A stretch of DNA of 64,000 bases from Massospora cicadina (taxonomy: Eukaryota > Entomophthoromycota > Entomophthoromycetes > Entomophthorales > Entomophthoraceae), in contig JAKSZP010000002.1 of the NCBI GenBank assembly GCA_022478985.1, positions 1-64,000 of the forward strand. Direction: 5' to 3'. Within the stretch, counting starts at the first letter, position 1; every line of letters starts with the position of its first letter. A program made the position numbers and the translations under genes. Shown one piece after another: positions 58,262 through 64,000 of this stretch. The notes under the pieces are model-generated. The model was not told the DNA's origin. It was given only the letters and a program-made list of their open reading frames with translations, and searched no databases.

Positions 58262-60310
58262 GTAGATAATATAGTCAACCTCTTTTCTAATGGTCTAGGC
58301 AAGATTTCACAAGCCCAGCAGTGCTGTTATACTCAAAAAATATTTTTTCTAACTAACCACCAATTAATGCTTGTATTATCTAGTTTTAATTTATAATGGC
58401 CTCATAATTGACAATCTCCTCACACAAGTCATAAACTTTGTCTAGCATTTTGTCATTGGTATCAGTTTTATAAAATAGAAAATTTTATGAGTAAAACATG
58501 CGTAGAAACATTAGACATATTTTATGAAAGATGTCTTTCCATACTGCATATGGTATAGTAATTTAAAAGTTTGACTGGTTTAATTCATATTGAATTTTTA
58601 CCCTAATTTAATATTTGTTACACTTTTAGAATGCTTTGGCTAGCATAAGTATTATGTTAATACCATAATAATTTTATTAAGTATGTTACAAAATTCCTTA
58701 AAGTAGAGTTTATTAAAGTGCAGATGTTAAATAAAGTTTAAATTTTGTAGTTTTAAGGTCCTACATTAAACCTCACGTAATTTTTAAAAGTGAATTGAAA
58801 CATTCAATGCCTCTATGACATTCATGAACTCTGAAATGGTTAACTAATTATATGGCACTTCTCATGGTCTAACTAGACTAAACATTTTTCAAAAAAATGC
58901 TTCTTAGGATTTATGTAAATAGAAGTATCTTTACTCAATATTGTAGAGTATTTAATTTTATGGAAAAATAAATTCTAATAATTCAATTTAAGAAAAAATA
59001 ATTTATGATTTAATTTTTTACATACAAGTAACAGGAGACGAATATAATTTCTTAAAGGCTCTTGTCATTATTATGTAGTTATGCTTTTATGAGCTGATAT
59101 TACCCAAAACTAAACTGATATAAAGTCTTGTTAGTAGATGAGATGATGTTAAAAGGTAATCTTAACTGCAAATGCATTAACATATCTTAACGTTTTTGTT
59201 GCCAATATATCAATATGACCTATATACCTTTTAAAGTCAAATTATGGTAATAATATGATCAGTAAAGGTTTTGAGTAGAAAAAAGTGTTTTTGTTTAAAC
59301 AAATTAATGCCACAACTAAGGAGTAAATTTAAAAACCGTTTCTATTAGTAAATTAAAAACCATTAAATCTAAACTTCTTCCTAAGTTCCCACTATAAAAA
59401 ATTAAAGTTTGTTAAAATTTGCCACTTTTAGTCTTTTTGTAACTAATTTCTGGCTTTTTTTTGTGTCTTTCTAAAATCTATATAGTAAAAAGTCATAAAG
59501 TTCGCCAACCAGTTTACTCTTACCATTAATAAAGACCCCCTCATAAGTGTCCTGTTAGGTAATCTCTGAGATCACAAAGGCAGGCCAAAATGATACCTAA
59601 TAGCTAAAATCCCAAAAATATTGTCTTTCTGTATTATTAGTGATTTTTACTCGACCTAATGGATGATCCATTTGACTAATAGATTACCCCCATCATGTTT
59701 TTAGTATTTTTTTATTATTTGCAACAATGACTTATAGTTTTTTTCAAAGAGAGCTTTTTTGATTGCACTCATACATCAATCAAGACAAGTTATGTTTCTT
59801 GTCACACCCTCATATAATATAATCCCTATATAAATACCCAGAATGTGTCATGGCACCTTCTGCAGCATGGTCAATCTCATTGAATCACATACTGCCACCA
59901 AGTGTAGTCTTAATAATCATTACCTATGGGAACATTAAGAATTCTAAAAACCGCTATGACCCAAAATCTCTCCCACCTAATTTTTGAGTGATATAACCAC
60001 CCACATTTCATATAACTCCTCTGGATGCTCTTCCTATCTCTCCTACTTTCACACTCATTCTTAGCTAATTTTTAAAAAATTTTGCTATATAAACATAGGT
60101 TCATACCTCATAAAAGCCATGTGTACCCTAAGATAGTATCATGAGACTAGACTAAAGACTCATAAAGGCCCCATGAGCCCTCACAATATATATAGTGTGA
60201 AGCTATACTCAGCTTCTGTGATAACCTTCACATATTATTTAGTGAAGGAAGTGTGATATAGAGCTTAATCTCTTGTTAGTACATGCTCACAGAATGATAC
60301 TTCTTATTAG
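58262..60310. other. AT-rich region without recognised gene
   Basis: Very AT-rich. I saw no open frame with a known motif, no terminal repeats and no structured RNA. It may be true unique sequence or very old repeats. Confidence 0.5.
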
Positions 60311-60334
60311 CTTTTTAGCACTAGATGGCCCCAA
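60311..60334 (-). mobile_element. Possible ultra-short non-LTR tail insertion 6 (24 bp)
   Basis: CTTTTTAGCACTAGATGGCC followed by CCAA matches the tail of the other copies with two substitutions. The flanking repeat is only attag (60306-60310 and 60335-60339), so this copy is less certain and probably older. Confidence 0.55.
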
Positions 60335-60559
60335 ATTAGTAGTTTTTCATTTAATTGTTGCTTAAGTTTAGCTCATCTCCCATTTAAACAATAATACTTA
60401 GATCAAATATTCATCCATAAGAGATGATTTAGAGACTGTTAAGTTTTGATAAGACTTGAAAATAAACCCTTTGATAAAACCATCAATGCTAATAGATTAC
60501 TACCATTGATGGATCCTTTTTACTCCAAATTTATCTGAATAAACTGATAAATCAGATTC

Positions 60560-61330
60560 ACCTCAAAGCCGCCATAATTGCTTCTAAAAGACATAATTAT
60601 AATACCTGATAACAGTTATGATATAATTACATTTTGGCCAATTGTAGGATCCACTTGGGTAATTCAAGTGAATTTATGGCACAACTCTAATTACATTTTC
60701 AAATCTAATGCACTTACAATTAAGGAATTCTTTTTTATGTATGTTGATCATATAATTGGCACAATAGTACTTGCACATGGACAGCCCATATAGAGAGTAC
60801 CTAATAATAATGAGAGGCTTACCAACGGCCCAATTAGGAGTGCATCATTGTTAAAATTCCATGCTATTTCTCAACATTTATTGTACTTCATCAGTTGTAT
60901 GACAACGTAATCATGATGGTTGAATAGCGAATATTCAGCACTGAGGTGTTATTATTAAGTTTAAAATATTACAATTATGAGAGTAGAAGTGCCTCCAATT
61001 GGGTTAAAGCAATTATAACTTGGTTAATTCAAGGGCCAAATTAACATGTGGATATCTTAATAAACACTGCCATAATCCATAGCAGATCAGTTTGGTTTTA
61101 ATGAACTCATATAATAGATGAGTATGGCCATAAGATGACCTAGAGGTATAAAATGCCGGCGCCTGGCCCTAAAATAAAATAATCATCTTTCCATTTGGCA
61201 TAATTTCATCTTATATCATCCTACCTCAATTAGACCTTCATATTAAAAAGTGTAGACAAGCATTCAGGGGAGATTGTCATAATTACTTGTGTTTACATAG
61301 ACCCTAATTAATTGAGAAAATATACTCAGA
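60560..61330 (+). repeat. Family-I LTR-type repeat, copy 2
   Basis: It matches copy 1 in element C in at least two blocks: GCACAATAGTACTTGCACAT with the following CCCAATTAGGAGTGCATC, and the promoter block at 61140-61170. The two copies are otherwise strongly diverged, and edges are approximate. The open frame at 60578-60793 has no known motif. Confidence 0.55.
61146..61168 (+). promoter_or_regulatory. LTR core promoter of family I, copy 2
   Basis: GTATAAAA followed closely by CCGGCGCCTGGCC, as in copy 1 (16356-16378). Confidence 0.6.
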
Positions 61331-62053
61331 AGAGACCAAAAAGTCAAGTATTGTTTAGCTTTATGAGCTTATGAACCTTTAGGAAATACCATAAGACACA
61401 TAGCATAATTGAAGATTTATTGGCCAAAACTCTTCCCAACTATTATAATAGAAATATATTCAAATAAGCGAGCTAATCCTCAAAAACCCAAAAATGGTGC
61501 TCATTAAAACCATGTTACACTTTTTAATATGAATTGAACCCATATACCATGCAGATGCTGCCAGAAGATACAATGAAAACAACATAAAAACCAGTGACCA
61601 TGAAATCACTGAGTACTTCAACACTGTTCTCTATAATAATGAGGAGAGTATAGATACTCCTTAGACATAATCATGGCGGGAGGAGGGCATGTGGACATAA
61701 CAGGTCTTATTGAGTTTACCTCTAATAGTGTTAAGGAGATGTTGGAGACCCTAACCATGGTGTGGGATCCACCGATGGATGCCACAAATATTCTTATTGA
61801 AGTGAAAATCTTACTTTTTTTAATTAAAGTATAAAGTATTGCTTTGTTAAAGTTTTTTATGTTTCTTATTATTCAGCTGGGCAAAACCAAAAGAAGGTCC
61901 TTTTCCAAGAATAGTTTTTCTATTTAAACTAGTTCAGATTTTGAGACCATGAGTATTTGAGGCAAAAGAATATAAAGCTGAGTTATCTAAATTAGGAAAT
62001 ATAGGCTTTTGACCTATCAGATTGAAGATAAAATTTTTGAGGCAAAACCAGCC
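61331..62053 (+). other. Sequence between family-I LTR and tandem repeat
   Basis: A short open stretch starting with ATG near 61674 reads MAGGGHVDITGLIEFTSNSV in part and could be a gag start behind the family-I LTR, but no motif supports this. The rest is AT-rich without features. Confidence 0.35.
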
Positions 62054-62434
62054 CATATGGTAACGATTTGATGAATTGTATCCAATCAACAGTGAGTAAA
62101 ATCTTCTCACCTTGGCGGTGGTCAGACTTGGGTGGTAATGATTGGTTAATTTTTACCCTATCAGCGTTGAGTAAAATCTTCTCACCTCGGCGGTGGTCAA
62201 ACTCATATGGTAATGATTGGTTAATTCACACCCAATCATTGATGAGTAAAATCTTCTCACCTCGGCGGTGGTCAGACTCATATGGTAATGATTGGTTAAT
62301 TCACACCCAATCATTGATGAGTAAAATCTTCTCGCCTCAGGAGGGTTCAGATCCGAGTGGTAATGATTTGTTAATTTGCACCCAATCATTGATGGGTAAA
62401 ATCTTCTCACCTCACAGAGGTTCAGATCCATGCA
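62054..62434. repeat. Tandem repeat, 75 bp unit, about five copies
   Basis: The block GAGTAAAATCTTCTC recurs at an exact spacing of 75 bp; the units carry it near 62091, 62166, 62241, 62316 and 62391. Units 2 to 4 are nearly equal and the outer ones more diverged. Since 75 is a multiple of three, the array is open in one plus frame (62068-62517) and one minus frame (62153-62431), each as a 25-residue repeat. It lies left of the 3' end of element J and may belong to its LTR. Confidence 0.92.
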
Positions 62435-62710
62435 ATATTGAACTCCTCAAATTCAGCCAAGAAGTCAGAGAATTCCTACTATCAGTTCTTACCTTATTAC
62501 GCCAATTTTGGATATAATCCTTTTCTTTTCTGATAGTCAGGATTCCACTGAGAATCCACCAAGGTCTTTTCGATATTGGTACTTATATTGTTGATAACCA
62601 CAATATTATTTGAAGATTGGGTAGGAGATGGGCCAATCATGGTAGCAGATTTGGGAGCACTCATACCTTCAATATTCTTTCTCCTAATTCAAGAAGGTGA
62701 ATGTCCGACA

Positions 62711-62723
62711 TTGCCCCCCTCAA
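62711..62723 (-). other. Polypurine tract of element J
   Basis: On the minus strand TTGAGGGGGGCAA directly precedes TGTCGGACATT, the likely LTR start. It is similar to the tract of element E. Confidence 0.75.
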
Positions 62724-63990
62724 GAATGTTGGGAGGGGTTTAGGGTCGTAGGAAGTGGCCATGTACCCTGTTTATGTAATTCCTGTAGCCAAAGATTTGA
62801 TAGAATACTCATTTCCTCTCTTATACATGATGGTAAATGGCCCCTCCCATATTGATCCAAGATTGCCACTACGGAAAGTTATGCAATTGTGGTAATATAA
62901 AACCATATCTGACACTTGGAAAGAAGGTAGAGGAGCTCAGAGCTCATTGGCAGCTTTGCCTTCTTTAGTAACCATTTTAGCTAGGTTGGTCATAGCCTCT
63001 GATTGAAGCTGAATGATGTAGTTAGCTAACCTTCGCATGGCTTTTTCAGGTTCCTCTCCTCTAGAGAAGATGTCCTTAGCTAGGAGAGCAGGTATGCACA
63101 GTTCCCTGCCATACAAAACTCGGAAAGGGGATATTTTTAAAATCTGGTGATATCTAATTCTGTAAGCCATAAGTGCGCTTGGGAGATAATGATCTTAATG
63201 AAGGGGATCAGATGAAGCCATTTTTCCATAAAATCGAAGCCAGAGTACCATAGGCTCTCTCTAAGGTACCATTGGTTGATGGGTTATATGGAGCTGAGAT
63301 AAGTTGCTGGGCTCCCATGGAAGCAGCTAAGGTTTTGACTACTCTGGATGTAAAATTTTTTCTGTTATCACAGAGTAGTACTTGAGGGCACCAATGTCAA
63401 GTGAAAATATTTTGATGGAGAAAGGTGGCAGTGGCCTTAGCAGTTTGGGCTGGCAGCGCCACAGCTTCAACCCATTTTGTGAATTGGTCAATGCCTACCA
63501 AAATATATCTGTTTCCACCGGTGGTTTGAGGAAGTGGCCCTACCACGTCCAAGATCATGGTATGGAATGGCTGTTGCGGGGTAGTTGGCTGATATTAGTA
63601 TCTAGTCTTGAATCAAGACAGCTTTTTACACGTAGGCAAGCATCCAAGACTTCAACAATGGCCTCCATAATTCCCTCCCAAAAATACCGATCCTTAATCC
63701 ACTCATAGGTTTTCTTTACTCCTCCATGGCCTAAAGTTGTATGAGCTTCCAAGATGACAGGTACACGTTCTGAGGGTTGTAGATAAAGCAACCATTTAAC
63801 CCACACTTGGTTATATAATTTTCCACTTTCTACTTTTGTGTTATGGGAGTGCCAGGCCAACATCCTCTGTACAGGCTCATCCTCATCTTCACAGTCGCTT
63901 GGGGTCATTAGAAGTTCATAAAGCCGCTCCGCTTCACTGTTATCTAGGTGGAGGATGGGCAGCTGAGTTAACCCATCAACATTCAGGTGT
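62724..63990 (-). pseudogene. Element J integrase (partial)
   Basis: The end of RNase H with VDGLTQLPILHL lies at the right edge. The open frame 63555-63908 (117 codons) holds the zinc-binding domain, with a His-x-Thr-Leu-Gly-His-Gly-Gly-Val block followed by YEWIKDRYFWEGIMEA and two Cys. The core near 63260-63420 has an Asp-Asn block and GTLERAYGTL with the third catalytic Glu. 62937-63170 (77 codons, FRVLYGRELCIPALL) is the region after the core. Frameshifts separate the pieces. Confidence 0.8.
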
Positions 63991-64000
63991 CAGGTTCCAG

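Larger units (their letters stand above)
62435..64000 (-). mobile_element. Ty3/Gypsy element J, 3' part (runs off the window)
   Basis: A minus-strand integrase at 62724 onward is followed by a polypurine tract and the start of an LTR (minus strand TGTCGGACATTCACC, edge at 62710). The other LTR, RT and gag would lie beyond 64000. The left edge of this LTR is not known and could lie left of the tandem repeat. Integrase blocks match those of element D. Confidence 0.75.

Noticed and set aside
62054..62434. Regular repeats as a CRISPR array
   Set aside because: Units are contiguous 75 bp copies without unique spacers, and the setting is eukaryotic.
1..64000. tRNA, rRNA and other structured RNA genes
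   Set aside because: No tRNA-like box A and box B pair or rRNA-like block was noticed on reading; the primer-binding sites are only short complements of tRNA ends.

Overview
This 64 kb window is AT-rich eukaryotic DNA made almost wholly of nested, decayed transposable elements. I found no convincing host gene, rRNA, tRNA, CRISPR array or bacterial signal. The host cannot be named from the sequence. A repeat-rich fungus is possible, because the LINE looks fungal/plant-like, but the mariner copy is of an animal-type family, so this stays open.

Layout: 1-1760 AT-rich, no gene. 1761-10776 element A, a complete minus-strand Ty3/Gypsy copy with near-identical LTRs. 11339-19581 element C, a complete plus-strand Ty3/Gypsy copy carrying an inserted LTR-type repeat (family I) in its RT. 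21961-29405 element G, a plus-strand Gypsy fragment whose gag is split by an LTR-like block that itself contains a 1.3 kb mariner. 29406-37642 element D, a minus-strand Gypsy copy whose right LTR is split by a 683 bp non-LTR insertion. About 37643-48999 element F, a very old minus-strand Gypsy copy split by a 5.3 kb LINE with 17 bp target duplications. 50707-58261 element E, a plus-strand Gypsy copy and sister of A. About 60560-61330 a second family-I LTR. 62054-62434 a 75 bp tandem repeat. 62435-64000 the 3' end of element J, a minus-strand relative of D.

The Gypsy elements share the order gag (CCHC knuckle) - protease (DSG/DTG) - extra domain - RT - RNase H - integrase. In A, C, D, E and G the extra segment between protease and RT reads as a dUTPase-like (beta-clip) domain, and the motif-1 metal-binding Asp is absent in the copies that can be read. 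Four families (A, D, E, F) have related primer-binding sites next to the 5' LTR. A and E, and only these, carry about 1.2 kb between integrase and 3' LTR with an antisense open region whose predicted products resemble each other.

A second theme is a non-LTR family seen almost only as 20-47 bp stubs of its 3' tail, most flanked by 11-17 bp target-site duplications. Six stubs and one 683 bp copy lie in the window; one stub has its empty site preserved in the partner LTR. Many stops in the Gypsy pol genes are TGA where the family has Arg, which fits CGA to TGA (CpG) decay.
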